Assembly: GCA_025345505.1 (NCBI GenBank)
Contig: JANVCC010000018.1
Coordinates: 4,338,490-4,402,489 of the forward strand
Direction: 5' to 3'
Length of the DNA stretch: 64,000 bases
From: Todiramphus chloris collaris
Lineage: Eukaryota > Chordata > Aves > Coraciiformes > Alcedinidae
A program made the translations under genes and the position numbers. The notes under the pieces are model-generated. The model saw only the letters and a list, made by a program, of their open reading frames with translations, did not search any database and was not told the DNA's origin. Positions 1 to 15,605 of this stretch are shown here, piece after piece. Position 1 is the first letter of the stretch; the number at the start of each line of letters is the position of its first letter.

Positions 1-766
<766 letters not shown>

Positions 767-3700
767 TAGGTCCATTTCAGATCAGACTATTTTTAAATTG
801 TGAACCTGATGCTATGAACAAATTCTCTCTCTCTTCTTTTTAATTTTTTTTTCCCCCCTCTTCCCCTCCAAGAGGGTGTTTACTTGCATGTTTTAAAGTA
901 ATTGTGATATTTTCTATTTTTTTGGTGCTTTCCTTTTTTGATGCGTGTGATGTTAGGCATCCTGACGCACAGACGCCTTTATTTCTTCAGTAGTTAAGAC
1001 TGAGGTTCATTCTCCAGCATTTCAATCCAGTAGCTCAAGAAAGCCTGCTTCCTTAGTTAATGTGTACTTAAGATGCCTATCAGAAACTAGCTGAGTCACT
1101 TTAGGGTAAAGATTGGACAAACTGTGCTTTGGAATGATGCAGTAGAGAGGAAATACTTTTAGGAACATAGACAAGACAGCAGCAAAGAACTGAGACTGGG
1201 TTTCTTTTTTTTTTATCAAACAAATGTACATTTACATACTGTGCAATTCATCTCTAATGGTCTCAGTGATAAAACCATCTGCGTGAAGTAATCTGATTGC
1301 CCCAGAGTAAGACAGAGCCTGTCATGGCACACAGTCACCTTCTATATCTTGCCAAAAATGAGGAACCTTAGGGGAGGGAGGCTCAGTATTAAAACTCCGA
1401 CCTCGCAAGTGTGGAAATATTAGCAGCGTATGCCAAAGAAGCATGTGTAATATAAAGAAAGCCTTTATGATTCATTAATGAAAACCAAAGAATCAGTCTT
1501 ATTACATCTATTTTTTGCATGTTTGCAAGATATTATTATAATCTTGGATGCTGCTGCCATACACCTGTTTGACTCGCAGCCAGGTGAATTTCTTGCTGTC
1601 GTGTTTTCCCCTTCCACCGAGCTCACAGCGCTGGAAATGCGGATCACTCCACTGAGCCGCATCACAGACAGGCTGAACTTCAGCCAGCAGGCATGTAGGA
1701 TTTGATTAGCGTAGACTCCTTCCTTTCTTTCATCTCGGAGGAGGGAAGCTTTGTTTCTCAAACAAACAGCTGCAGAACCCTCTGCGGTCCTAGCGCGCTC
1801 TGCCTTCTCAGAGATGCCAAACATCTCCTTGTGGGCTGAGGGTTGGAGGGTGGTGGAGCAGGTTCCCGCGGGCTTTCTGTGCACTGCGCTGACTTGGTTC
1901 AAAAAACTCGACTGGCTTGATGCTGAGGAAATGCTTTGATTGGCCCAAAACAGGTTCCCTTTTGAGTCAGAGCCTCCTGATGGTCTGTGTTGTCAAATGG
2001 GTTATTTTTGCAACTGTGCCCCCAGCGATACCTCCAGGAGAGGCTCGGCTGGGACCCTGGCAGCTGTACCGCAGCTTACTTGCCCTGCAGCCCTTGCTTG
2101 TCTGTGTGTATTCAGACGTGAGTGCCTGGCATGTGGGCACAGGCAGAATGACTGAAAGACCTGGCTGTGGAGATTCTGTGGCCGTGAACTGAACTTCTCT
2201 GCTGTACTCCACAGTCGGTCGCCTTCACGCTTCTTGCCCTTCATCTTTTGGGGGCTTGACCAATGCCTCTGCAATGCATTTAGCTTTTCCCAGCGTGGCG
2301 ACCTAACTACCAGTTAGATTTGAGATTGAAAAAGGGGACTTTGATCTTCTCCAAGTGCCAGAGGTTGTCTGCAGCCTTTGCTGACGTTCAGAACTACAGA
2401 GCAGCGTTCCTGGGTGGAGGACGAGCTCTGATACTCAGGCTTCCAAGGAGGCACGGTGCAGCCCCAGCCACAAACCCCACAGTTCCTCTCAAGGGTTTCT
2501 ACCTAGCAGTGCCACTGGGCGGGAGGGCAGGATCTGGCCACCTTTGGGTATAAAATTCCGAGAGAGATGCAAGTTTAAAGCTGCTCCTTAAATCAAGAGG
2601 TTTATCCCTAGCATGCTGAGAAATGTGAATCTCCACTCAGTTATCTTTCAGAGGAGAACAGAGCTTTGATAGGGGAAAAAAATAACTGCTGAGAAACACT
2701 AAAAAAGCTAGAAAACTTCAGGCACCTCCAGTGCATGAGGGAGAAATTAGAGTTTTACAAGGCCTTGAATAAAAACAAACTTTGCTTTCTGATATAGTGG
2801 CAGAAATCTGATTATCAAGGCTATTAAAAGTATACAAGGTAATTTTAATGAATGCCATATTTACGGACTGTTGCTTAACATCATGCAGGAGGAAAAATGG
2901 GTAAAACTTCCCCCTTAGGCCTTGGATGTCACACCTACAGGCACAGGACTTCCTACCTGCCACTATTTCACATCACCCAGCCTTCCCACAGGCCTCCTTG
3001 GCTCTGCCTAGGCAACTGCTTAAGTTGTCCACACCTAGAGTGAGTCCTGGTTGTATTGTAGGCTGCAACCTTTAAGAGCTGCTTCTGTTGGTACTCCCAT
3101 GACCAGAAACGGTGATGGTCCCCCCCATCCTGGGCTGGATGGTGACGAGTATGCCCATGTTTCAATCCCAGATTAGACTGAGCATCAGAAGTTTGGGGCT
3201 GTAGGACAGGAGGCGATGGGGGACTGCCATAGCAGTTCATGAAGTTCTCCATCCCATGGGAGAGGGGAAAAGGGCAGCAGGCTTCAACCCTGACAAGTTA
3301 CTTGGGCAGGCTGGTATAATGTAGCTGAACTGGTCGTGTCAGTGTCTAGACTGGTATCTTTGCACAACTGAAATGTTTTCATGCAGGCTGCAGGCACGTG
3401 CAAATGAGTGCCCGTGGTTGTCGGACTATGAGTATTTTTCTTTTATTCTCCAGTTGGGGAATCAGTGCTGTATTTGCAGTGTCATACAACTAATTAATGA
3501 TGTACTGCACTAATTTGGGCAGTATTCAGCAGAAATAACTGACAAGTGAAGCAAAAAAAAAGATTCTCCAGCATCACTCATGCAACTTTTGAATCAGTGA
3601 TCTCTCTGGCACGTAAGTCTCATGTTCACATCAAGAATAAATAAAGAAGAAGCTCACGAGGCCATGCAATAAGTTGACTTACCTTATTGCACCAACTCAG

Positions 3701-6700
3701 CCATACAAAGAGCAGGATTCCCCATATTTTATTAAAATATCTGTCTGCTCAGACTTCCCCAGAAGACGGTGAAAGTTGGTGGCCTAGCAGATTAATATTC
3801 TTAATTAAATAATACTGTAGTGGAAACCATGGGAATAAATGAACATGGTCATTTTAGAGAGAGTTTTGCCTGAGGGACGTACTCTTACTGCATGATTCAT
3901 AGTGAATGCACTCGGGCTTTGTGTCCTATGCATAACCATAGTGCATGTGGGATGGGGAGCATGATGGTCTATTATGTAATTAATGCATATGATTCATATA
4001 AGTACACATCACAGCCATTTTACATAAAGCTTTGGGCCTGATCCAGCGAGTCCTCAGCACAGGCGAGGCTCGGAGCAGGGACTACAGGTCAGGTTGTTCC
4101 TGCAGTCACAGGAGGGCTGCTCTTTGGCAGGTGAAGGAGTTCTAGCTAGAGATGTCCCCAGGGTAGATATCCATATCTGAGACAGTCAACCTCAACTCCC
4201 TTTTCAGTCAGTGGGGACAAACTGGCATTTGCAGGACTTGACCAGTCTGCAGATGAGCTGTACTGGTCCCTGGCAGTGCCTTGGAAGAGCCTGTTTGTCT
4301 CCACGAGCTCTAAAGTGAGCCTAGGTGAGTAGTTCAGGTACAGGCACGTCTGATCTGATAGTCTGCCTTTGGTAAGGTGATTTAAGAAATGGTTTAACTG
4401 TCCCATAAACAAATCCATATCACAGCCTCGTTACACTTCAGTCCTGGTTTAACCCTGCCATGCCCTGCCTTGCCCCGACCTCTACTTGCTCTGCAATTGA
4501 AGGGTTTCAGATTGCATTTAATTTTGTTGAGAATACTGAGAAGGGAGGTGGGGCGACATGTTCTTCCTACACTTTTGCCTCCTCACCCTTCTGCCTAAAT
4601 GCTAGTCGCTTGCTTTTTGCTTCACCTTTGAGACAGACGTGTGGGGTCAAGGTTCTTAAGATGCTGGAGGACCTGTATTGCTAGTGTAACATGAATGTGT
4701 TCAGTGCTGGCTGTGGGAGAGCCTGTCTTCCACAACTGTGTTTGACAAATGCCTGTATGACAAAGGAGAGAATTAAAACTGAATCTAAATAGCAGGACAA
4801 ATCACCAGACCTCCTTTTTCCAGCCCCAGGTTCTCACTCTTTGCAGATAGTTGTCAGATGGGAATTCTGGCCTCATGCCACCATGCACAGTCTCTCCTGT
4901 CACGTGCACTGGAGTCTTTGCAGTGTGCAGGGTGGATTTTGTTGTCTTTGTATTTACTGTGTCATTGGGCAGAGATATGCTGAGAGAGATGCAGGCACGT
5001 CCATCTGAATGAAAATGGCCAGAAAGTGTATATTTACCCATAAATTACACAGTGGCAGGGCCTGGGCTGTTAAATACCAGTACTGTTAAATTGTCAGCGG
5101 GGTTGGTTTTGAGCAAGGTTGGCCAGCATGGTTGCAAACAGGTCTCAGTCGTGGTTTGGAAATGAGAAGAGTCCCAAACCTGTTCCCATGGGCAGCTTGG
5201 AGGCAGCCACTCTGTTGTGGAGGGTAAAAGAATTTAGTATTGCAGCTGTGGCCAGACCATCTCAGCTGGATGGGCCAGACCATCCCAGAGCCTGGCTGTT
5301 CGCTAGTTTTAGTGTAGCCAAGCTTTCCCATTAATTCATCTTGCTCTGTAGATACCACCACCTCATTTTGGACCATCCCGGACCTTCATCAGATACTGAA
5401 TTTAAGAAATACTTCTGCTCTCTCAGCTTAGTGAGGGCTGGCAGGTACAAATGCAACCCTGCGAATGCCCTAATCAGTGACAGTATTGTTGCTTTACACA
5501 GTTATATTTTCATTCTTGGAACCCTGCAGATCTTAAAACAAAAGAAAAAAAGAAAAGCAACATCACACATACAATGGAAGCAGCTCCAGCTGAACCTCTC
5601 GATTTAGTGCTTGAATATTAATGAGAAAGTAGCTCACAGTGATGGGCCATTTTTTCTTGAGGTCCTGTACTGGCTGTTGTCTTTTTTTTCTGACCTTGAA
5701 TGTGAATTACCTTGGATTTTGCTAATGTCACGTACACGTGTGATCTTCAGAATAAGGATTTTCTCCTTTGTTCTTTGAAGAATATTAACTTTTAAGAGAG
5801 AGAAGTTTTTTATCTTCTTTTAAGGTGCTCAGAAAACTTTCCAAACGCTAAGAAAAACTGGTCATGTGAAGCAGCTCTTCCTGCAGCCCTTAAATTCCTA
5901 CTAACTTCATTAGATGGTAACCAACTTCATTGTGAGTAAAGCACATTTCAGGGTGGGACCCTTAATAAGGGAAGGCATTAGTGCTGTCTCTAAAATACAA
6001 TTTTTTTCCTCTTTACATGCCCTTGGAAGCAGAGAAGTGGTTAATACCATGGCTATTGCCAGCAACGTCCTTGGTGTTAGCAGCTCCTGAAATGAATGAG
6101 CAGTTCACGCTTCAGCAATATTGTCTCAGGCTCTTGGCAAACCCAAGAAGCCAGCTCTGTTTCTGGTGCTCTCGCTATGCTGTGATGTTTTTCTTGGTGA
6201 CTATAACAATTTTCGCTCTGTTTTTCCTTTTTTTTTTTTTCAAATGGAAGCTGAAAGACTCAAGGTTGTCTCTGTCTCCATTTCTCCCAACTACTTTTCA
6301 ATGCTTTCCCTGCGAGGTGACACTGAGTTAAGGCAAAGTAAAGAACTTGGGGGAGCTCAGGTCTTCAGAAACAACCCGCTCATTTTGCTACCTTCCCTAA
6401 ACTTGTAACTTTTTTCTTTTTATTATTTTTCTGATTTTTTTTTATTTTTCAGTGGTTCTATTTATTTTGTTTACCGCAGGTTTTCCATTTTTAGTCTCCT
6501 GCCCACTTGGTGCCACCTGGGAATCTCAGCACCTTGGCACTCATCTGTGGGGTTTCAGTACCAGCCTCTCTGCTGGGTAGAATCTCTCATTGGAGTAATT
6601 GTCCAGAAGATGCGTAGCATGATCCCTACCTCAAGGATGAAGGCCAAATTTTTCTAGCGTGGGTGGCCTCAAATTAGGCACCTATACCCATATTTAGGTG

Positions 6701-7336
6701 GTAAAACAAGTGGGCTGAATTTCAGATGTTTGAACATTATAATGTGTGTCTTTAAGCCCTTTTCATTTACTTAAAACGGCTGTCGGGGGAGGAAATAAAC
6801 AGGAAAAATGAAGGCAGAGGGAAAGAGTTTTTATTCCTGAAATAAGGGATTTTAAAAAATACCAAAAAGAAACTAATGGAATGTTTTTAAATGGAATAAA
6901 TTTGTTGCTGATACAGGCAGGAAATAGCACACTCGAATATATGTGGATGTATAGATATATTTTTATCTGAACCTTTTCTTTTTTTTTTTTTTTTTTGCAA
7001 TGTGTTTTATATTTAGGACACATATCAAGATTTGCATCTGTTTCCAGAACTTGCTGCTAACAGTTAGTAATGATGCCAAAACATACTTTAGTTCCAGCTT
7101 GAGACCAAATGATATTCAGGGCGCTTTTTTATTACTAATTTAAGGCCTGATATTAATTAAGGAAATTTTCCATAAGTGCCAGGCCTTTTCTGAAGAACTC
7201 ATTAAAATTATATTAACTTAAACCGGAATCACAGTCTGAGCATGTTTTGTAATGATCATTCTTACTGACTCTGCTGGGTTTTGTAAACAGAATGCTAATT
7301 GTTAATGGGGCAACCGGGCGCTCGATTCCAGACTTC

Positions 7337-7480
7337 CAAAGGGCCAGATCCTGAGCCATTACTTAGATGTGTTCTCCCAGTAAGGTCCATAAGCTCCTCA
7401 CAGGAAAGCTGTGGGACCAAACTCCTTGTTTCATCCTTGTGCAAAGGTGCATGATAATTTTTCCATTCCATCAGTGGAAT
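7337..7480 (+). mobile_element. Possible ancient amniote retroposon fragment
   Basis: The motif GGGCCAGATCCTGAGCC at about 7340-7357 resembles the GGGCCAGATCCT-type terminus found in old, highly diverged amniote CR1/SINE-like elements. The rest is too decayed to classify by eye. The call rests on this short similarity only, and the extent is approximate. Confidence 0.22.
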
Positions 7481-10400
7481 CACTGTTGATCTTCTACCCA
7501 GGATGGAGCCAGGGTAGTGGCTGATGGAGGACCACGTGTGTCATGATACGGAGAAGGAATCTAACTCCATATGTGAAGCTCTCTGGTACATATAGGATGA
7601 TCAGGATCACTTTAATTCTTTGTGGCCTTGAGTGTTTGATGCACAGAATTTTATTAAATGCTTCTATAAGATGCTGGAGAATATGGTCCTTCTCAGACTG
7701 TGACTGGGTTCGGTACAAGATAGGTAGAAAAGTATCTTCTGTCCTCCAGAAGTTGTATGGTTTAAAAGGCTCAACTCTGCAAATCTTATGCTAAAAAATG
7801 CAATTCAAGAGGCAAAAAACTGCTGCTGGTAGAAACAGCTGGAGCTACCTTGACTTTATGTGAACTTTCCTCGCATTTCTGGCCACGTGGAGCTTGACCA
7901 TGCTGAGTTTGGTCAGGAAGGGAGTGTTAGAGCCTAGCAGAGCTACACAGCGCCTTTTTGAAGTGGTTTGCTAATGGTTGTTTGCCCCATTTTTACAAAC
8001 GTCGTAATCTCCTCCCCTCTTGTGGATATCTTAGCAGAAAAGGATCTGGTGTCATGCCAGCTTGGCTGCCAGATTTACAAGAGCATCGGTATTGGTGATG
8101 TTGGGCTGATACTGGGGACCAAAAGAGAAGAGGAGCCACGCAAGCGTCTCAGGCTTTCTGTGGTTGTACAGAAGAAGACAACGTAGGCAGTGAAGGAGAG
8201 GAAGATGCATGAGATAAAATGAAGGTGCTCACTTTCACGTGGCTCATAAAGGATGTTATTAAGAAAGAAGAAACTATTTCATATGCATAAAGGGAGGGTA
8301 TTTGGGGACGCTAATCTGGAAATCTCTTAATATTTACTTTCAGACTGACTCAAAAAAGAGTGAGGGAAGGGATCAAAGCAGTCGATGCCTTCCTGAGCTT
8401 GGGACAGGTTCTCCATGTCCTCAAGAGCAGCGTGCGGGTGGTGCAGGGTCCCCTCGGGGGGAGCCTGGCACTGTGCCCTCACAGTGCTTGATGGTGCTTC
8501 TGTGTCTAAGCAGTTTTTGTGGAGGTCCAAGGATTTTTAGCAATGGTGGAGCTTCGTCTAGAAAGCTCAGGGAAGAATAATCAGAGGAAGTAACTTGCCA
8601 CAGAGACATAGGTGATTAATACAGTGAAGCTCATGTGATCATTTGCTTTCAACCCAACTATAAGATTTCCCCGAATTAACTCTCGTATGAACTTGAGGAT
8701 AACCTTTGAGGAAAAAAAAAACAAAACCAAACCCAAAGCAACAAAACACAAAAACTCAGTTGGTCTTCATTTAAAAATTTCCAGGGAAGCAAAATCTACC
8801 GCAGCTTTTGGTTACAGATGCTAATTAAGCTCGCTTTAAAATGTGGGTCTTATTACTCGTCTGAATTTGTCTAACTTCAGTTTCCACTCACTTGAACTTG
8901 CTATAACTTTGTCTGCCAGATTGCAGCACTGATTTTTACTTCTGAGGTTCGGGTGGGTTTCTGTGGCGGTGGCAGATACAAGAAGGAGGTGGGTAAGAAA
9001 AAGGAGGTTGCTGCACTGGGTCTCAGGGAGATGGCAGAAGCCACAGGGAACTGGATGTTGCAGGACGCAGAACTGGTTTGACGTACGAGGATGCTGGAGG
9101 GGCACCATGCAAAGATCTTTCAGTCATTTAAGTTTGCTGTGGGTTCACTGTGATCTATCAAGTAGTGGAAGTTCCCTTCCCTAATCAGCCAAACTCCTAC
9201 GGCATCCGCTGAAAAGGAGTTATTTTTGGTTCAGTTACTAGTGGGACTCTACTTTTCCAACCCACCTGAAAAAACGCACTGAGAAAGCATTTTTTGCTGA
9301 CTCTGTGGGCTTCTGCAATGCCTTCAGGAATTTTTCTGCTTTTATATTTGCCCAATTGTAAAGTCCCTCCCCTTTTTTCTTACAAAATGAATTTAATTCC
9401 TTACCCGTTAGCCTAGATGGAGATACAGGAATAGGACAACAGGGTAAGCATTCTTTGTTTTTGTTTTCATATGCTGTTTTACCTTTCATTTTAAGAAACA
9501 CAGCTATAGTGTTATATAGGCTTTTTCTTCCAGGTTTAGGCAGCATTTGCTCTGTCAAAAGCAAAGAGAAGCCTGCAGCTCAGAGCTCAGGCTGTGGCCC
9601 CGTTAGGTAGAAGACATCCAGACAGAGCAGCCTCTTTGGGCTCCACTTTTGTAATTAATCCACAGGCAAATTTGAGGATAGAGTTGAAACTGCATTAAAT
9701 CCTGGGATTATTTGTACCAGGCAATCGTCTCATTGCTTGAAGAAGTTTAATTCTGGCAAAAGTGGTATCATACACTTAATGCAGGGCGTTTTGTGGCAGA
9801 GGAGTCATTGTGCTGCATCTGCAGCCCTGTCTGGGCCATGTCATCTCCAAGCTTCTCAGTCATTCTTCCCAAAGGTATTTCTAACCACTTACTTGACGTT
9901 TTATCCTGTCGTAGCCATGAATATTTGCCATAATACATTGGTTTGTAACATAAAATTGCTGACTGTAGGCAGCTGGAGAAAGCCTCCTTGGGCTCTTGTG
10001 AGAGAGAGGAGCAACGATGCTGAGAGAAGGGGAGCACCAACAGAGAAAAACATCCCAGGGGATTTAAAACAAGGATCATTTATAAAAGTAAAATGCAGGG
10101 ATAGAGCATCTCACATCAATCTTTCTCTCTCCTAACACCACATTTCTTTGGTGGTGAGAAGTGGAAGGTGGTATGCTGGGATTAGGAGCCGTACCCACAA
10201 AGCCTCTTTCATTTATCTGAGATGAAAAGTCCCTACACACGCTGTGGTGATGCCACATGGGTGGTTTCCACTCGTTATTTCTAATGGTTAACTGGATGTT
10301 GCTGTCTGATCCATAGGCATCAGTGCTTTCTAATGCCCTTTTCTATTAAACAAGCACTGTCTAGAATTGCCAGCATATTATGAAGCCGGCAGCTAAAGGT

Positions 10401-11504
10401 TTGTCCGCCTTGTTTTAGTTTATATAATTAGGCCGTGCAATGGGCTTGCTTGGAAAACAGGTTTGCAGCACAGCTACTGGGCCAAATGTATAAGGCATGT
10501 AATTTTTAGGTGATAGATGTCTCTAATAACACAGCCTGCCATATTTAATTCCGTGCTGAAATTGTGTTCTGTGTTGTGTTGAAAGCTGAACGTGGGATTG
10601 AAGGGAGATTTCCACGAACTGGAGATCATTCCCCTTGCCAGTCCCCTTGACAAGGCTTCTTGTGAGGTTTTGACTTCAGCTGGAGAACCAGAGTTTGGCT
10701 ACTGCAGGGGACACGGTTCAGTGATCAAAGTAATGGTTGTATTTGTGAATAGCTAATGGGCTTTTGCTGGAATCACTGCTGACCACGCGACAGGCAGCGA
10801 CTGCTGATGTTGTTTGTATTGGTGTAGCCTCTGGAAGTCCAATCCCATTGTGCTAAGGACTATACAGTTAAAGAAAAGGATGAAAAATAGAGAGGTCAGC
10901 CTCGTCCTCTATGAAATTCCACTCTTAAATACAGTGCAGCTGGTTCTAAGACGTGCAAGAGAGTACAAGAGGGAAATGAGGACACACAAAGGGAGACAGC
11001 GAGGTGATAGCAGTGGCTGCAGCTTCGCTAGAGCTGGGTGATAGTGAGCATGGGTCAGAAGGCAGTGCAAGGGGGATGTTTGACAGAGGCTGCTGAGATA
11101 GCCCTGTGACTCTTCACTTCCTCTGAGGCTTTAAGAGCAGCAGGCGAGAAAGCACAAAGCTACTCATTACATCCTTTAGTAAGAGGCAAGCAGTGTAGTT
11201 TAGTAGCATCACTGAAAAAGCTGAGTGGGGCAGAAGATCGGCCCCACCCGGTTAGACCAAGGGTCCCTCCAGCATGGCCAGAAGGTCCTTCTCAGCATGG
11301 CCAAAATGGTCTCTCAATTCCCCTGGACTGCAAAACTAGAATATATATTACCATGCTGTAGATGTTTCCAAAGATGAAGTTTTATATCTGGATCATTGTA
11401 TTTATTAGAGTTTGATAGGGCTCCATGAATCTACTTACCCTTAAGTTGGTGAGAATAACCCCAGAGGAGCCACAGGATCAATCCTCCTATTTCCTATAGT
11501 CTTG

Positions 11505-11640
11505 TAGTCCTATCGGACTGACAGGGACCTTGTGAAATCATATGATCTGTGCCCTTCTGTGAAGAAATAGGATTGAACATCTGCAGGTCATTCCTCTTAA
11601 GTGTAGCCAACTAGTTATGTGCATTGCTGCCATTGAAAAC
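11505..11640 (-). mobile_element. Possible decayed CR1-like 3' fragment (antisense)
   Basis: GGACTGACAGGGACCTTGTG followed by TCATATGATC resembles the antisense 3' part of old reptile/bird CR1 elements, where a similar GGACTGGAAGGGACCT block precedes a GGTCATCTAGTC-like block. The terminal octamer repeats are missing or decayed, so only the core similarity supports this. The limits are approximate. Confidence 0.35.
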
Positions 11641-14600
11641 AAAAATAAAACCATGTCCCAAAGAAGGAAGAAGTCCCAGCCAAAAAACTTCATTAAGGTT
11701 GAAATAGATCATTTCGGTGCAGTTGAAAGATTTTTAGAAAATAAACTTGAAAACAAAGGGAAGTCAAAGCTAACATTTTAAAAGGGTGTGTGAATAAATG
11801 ATTGAGAAGCTATGGGGGCTTTCTGAATACATTTGAAATATCCCTGGCCTTCTGAACGAGACTTCTGGCTATAATGTGAGAGTCATCACTGCAGCCTGGT
11901 GAACAGACCTGGAGCAGTGTAGGGTTTGTCAGTATTCACAGAGGGAAGGTATAGAGTAGGACACTCTGTGAGAAGGAGCATAAACATTTAGATAGTCTCT
12001 AGGGTGCAGATTGCAAAGGCTGGGATCTGGACTAGGGACTGAGGACTGAAAATCAGACCTTCTGCAGAGGTGACCGGTTTACCAAATAGGAAGGGAAACA
12101 AGTGCCTCAAAAACACCAGCAGGGCTGTTGACCCAAAATCTCTGCAACATAAGCCTGAGTTGAAATGGCTCATTGGAAGAGGCGTCTCGCAGGAGCTCCT
12201 CAGAGGAAGTCCCCGGGAACTGTGATGTGGATGCTGGCATGGCTGGAGGAGCCACAGAGGAATCCTGGCAATGGGAAAAAGGCACCTCTCTTCCCCCTTT
12301 CTTCCCTCTTCCTCTCTCAAATATCTCCCTCTAAGGGGATTTTTTTGTTTGTTTTTGTTTTCATTTTGATTCCTGCTAAAAGCCAACCCGTGTTGGTTTT
12401 TTTATGGGTGAGAAGGAGCACAGGGGAGGATCTAAGCACCACCGGAGCCTAATTAGGAGCCATCGTATTAGATTCCAAAATTAGATAGGAAGCTGGGTTT
12501 AAGGGTAGGCCAAACCCAACCAGTTCCTAGTTTGGCCTGGCCCATGTAGGTGGGCCAGACTGGTTTGGAGCTGTTTTGAGGACAGGCTGCTTGCCCATGG
12601 AGGAAACTATTCCAGCCGCAGTGGAGCTGGAGCACGGCGCCTGGTCCTCAGTCGGGCCAGCTTCTGCTCTCACCAGTCTGCTCTGCAGATGCACTGGAGG
12701 GGTGTTTAGTTTAAAGCACTTCTAGCTGTTGCCTTCTCAAGCCGATGAAGACAGCTGAAGGTGATAATTCAGGCCTCTTTTTTATGTCAGATATCGGCAT
12801 TGCATGTGAAAGTTTAATTTAAGCTGTTTCCTTTCCTCTGTCTGGCTTCCACCTTTTCTGTATCTTCACCTGTTGAACAGCTTATGAAAAATGTCTAATG
12901 GGTTTTGCCTTTAATCTTTGTTTAATCATAGAGCATCTTAATTTTAGAGCATCTTCCAAGAAAGGATTTCATAGCGTTTTCCAAACTGTGCTACTGAACT
13001 TTGTCTCTTGGCTAATATTAAATAATGATAATATTAGTATTAAAATATCTATCTTATATCAAGCAAAATGTAGCCAGGAAAATCAAATTAGTCGCCCGAA
13101 GTCACAAAACAAATCAGTAGCAAGAGACAGAAAATAGTGCATCACTTTTTCCCTTTTAACAACTTCAATGGGTAACTGGGCTTTCTAAAATTCTAAATAG
13201 CATACTTTTTTTTTTTTTTGCCAATATGCAGTTATTCTGTGTAGTATCTCCATGATACATTTCTTTTTGACCGGCCCAGTTAGAAGTTGTCCAATCTCTC
13301 TTTTAATAAAGCAAATTCTGAGACTAGTCAGAGACTATCCTGACTTAACTCCACAGGCTGAGTTAGACTTTGGAAGGAGTCTACATTTCTGCAGCCTGCA
13401 GCAGACGTAAGGCACTGAGTTGTAACTGAAACCTCTCTTACAGAATTATAGTATCTTCCTATTGCCGTGATCTGTGGCCATTCAAGTGACTGTCACTGTG
13501 GTTTATCTGAGACGTGGTAACTTGGATTTGAAGTTCAGACCATCAGTAGTGATTTGAGCTGCTAGACTTATGGCCTAAGTTGCCATACAGCAAACAGCCT
13601 AAAGCTGTTTATGATGTGAGCTGTTACAGACCAAAGTCTGTTTCTCTTTCTCATCACCAGTTTCCTGGGAGGATAAAAACCATATTCAGACTTTACACTA
13701 TGGAGAAGAAGCATTTATTTAGAGGTGTTCAAAGTTGGGCTGGTTTGAGCTTCAGCTCAGCTGATGAATGGAGATGCTGTGTGGACAAGCTTATAATGGA
13801 TTGAAACTTAGCTGACAGTAGTTTGCCTTAACTTGGTAAGAAACTCAGGTTAAGTCTGAAATGAGTAAAAAAAATACACAGAGGGCTTTATTCTGCTTTT
13901 ATTAAATGAGTTGAAAATCGTATTTTGAAAGTGGTGCAGTGCTGAATATAAAAAGGGATGCAGTGCCTCTAGCCCTGCTAGGCCACTGTGTTTAGCAATC
14001 TGTCCTGCTGAATTTGAGGGCAGGTATTTGGTATCTGAGTAGGTCTGGTATCTAATCAGGCATTGAGTGTCTAAATGCATGAACTGACACCTCTGTAGGT
14101 CTTTGCACTGCTCAGTATTTTTGACACTTAACTATAAAAGAAGCAGCTGTAATCGAAACAGCCCCTTGATTGTGTGCAAAGATTTTCTCCATCTCCCCGA
14201 AGCTCATGGTGTCTCGGGGAAGTCTGTGTTGCATGGTGATGAATCCTTTTCTGCTGCTTGTCCAGATCCTCAGCTTTGCTCCTGCGATGCCGAGGGTCTT
14301 GGTGGTCCCCAGGCTGCTCCCGCTCTGCCCCGTGAGACAGACAGAGTGGTTCAGCTCGGCGTTGGCCCACTCATCTCCCTGCAGGGCTCCTTTGCATCCT
14401 GAACCTCCTGAAATGCTTTGACCAGGGGGTCTTGAGTAATGCTGATGTGTTTGACTATTTTATCATCGCCCAATGTTGCTGCTATTCATGTTACTTGGAG
14501 GAATTGTGTTCTCACTGTAAGGGAAAAAGCTCTGGCTATTACTGGGTGAGTTATTTTCCACTGTTTTCACTCCAACAGCATTAATTTGCCTGCTGCTAAA

Positions 14601-15324
14601 ACCCTTAGCCTAACATGGAAATGCCTCCCCAGTATCTCTCCTCTCATTTCTCCATTAACCCAGAAGCAATCCTTGGGCTGAACCATCCTCATCCCCTTCA
14701 GAGCGGCTGCTCCCCCTCCGAAAACACAAGCAGCAGCTTTCAGCTGCCTCCCCACAGGACGAGGTGTGTCTGTTTACCCTCCGGAGACACGGGACCTCAT
14801 GCTGCGGAGGAGAAAAAAAAAACCCAAAATCATGGCCCTGGACATGGACAGGGACCGAGGCTGAAAGTGTCCATTGAAAGGACAAGTTATTTTGGAGGGG
14901 GAAAAGTGTGGTTTTAATTGTTTAGAGGAGGGGGGTTTGTGTTTCGTGGATGTCTGGGGAGATGCCTTTTCTTCCTCCGTGTGCGTGTTGAGGAAAACAA
15001 GTTGGACTATCTACATTTGTGAACTTGAGGCCTTTTTGGTCAGAAGCATAAGAATTTGTAGGGTTTGATTTTTCTCTGGAAAAGAAAAAAAAAAGAAAAC
15101 AAAAAGCGTTTTGAGAACAAGGCCCGAGTAACCAAAATATGTTTGTTTTTGTTTAAATTGCTCAGTAGAGAAATCGTCTCTTGTCTATTGTTACGAGAGA
15201 GGTTTAAATCAAAGGCAAATTCTACATATTCTAAAATATACAGACAACTCTTTGAAAGCAAAGCCAAGCAAAACTTTAAAAGAGACCTTCTCCTTGATGC
15301 AGAAGTTTTCAGTTAGTTTACTGT

Positions 15325-15490
15325 GCCGAGGCTCGAGTGGAAAGAAACAGCTTGAGAAACAAATCGGCAAGTCCTCGTTTCGGAGGCGGAAGTCGGGGAG
15401 AGAGCATCGTATTAACAGCACCCGAGACCCTTCCAGCCAGCTTCTCATCCAGGGCTTTTCCAGCAGCGACGGGGAAAAGCCTTTGCCGTT
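15325..15490. promoter_or_regulatory. CpG-enriched intronic patch
   Basis: The stretch has clearly more CG dinucleotides than the AT-rich intron around it, for example in CGAGGCTCGAG, TTTCGGAGGCGGAAGTCGGG and AGCAGCGACGGGG. No exon with RUNX2 homology lies here. It may be part of an intronic regulatory region together with the patches at 16.2 and 17.3 kb. That role is inferred from composition alone. Confidence 0.3.
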
Positions 15491-15545
15491 CACGGGGAGT
15501 TTTGTGTGGAAGGTTTTAAGTGAGCTGCAGAACGAGGGAGTGGAG

Positions 15546-15605
15546 GGCCTGATCCTCTCGTGTTGGGTGGTCCCTCCTACCGCAAATAACCCTATTGAAA
15601 ACAGA
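15546..15605 (+). mobile_element. Possible ancient amniote retroposon fragment
   Basis: GGCCTGATCCTCTCGTG followed by a segment ending CCCTATTGAAAACAGAGGGA resembles the GGCCTGATCCT...ATTGAAGTCAATGGGA organisation of old amniote interspersed repeats. It is short and diverged, so the identity is tentative. Confidence 0.25.
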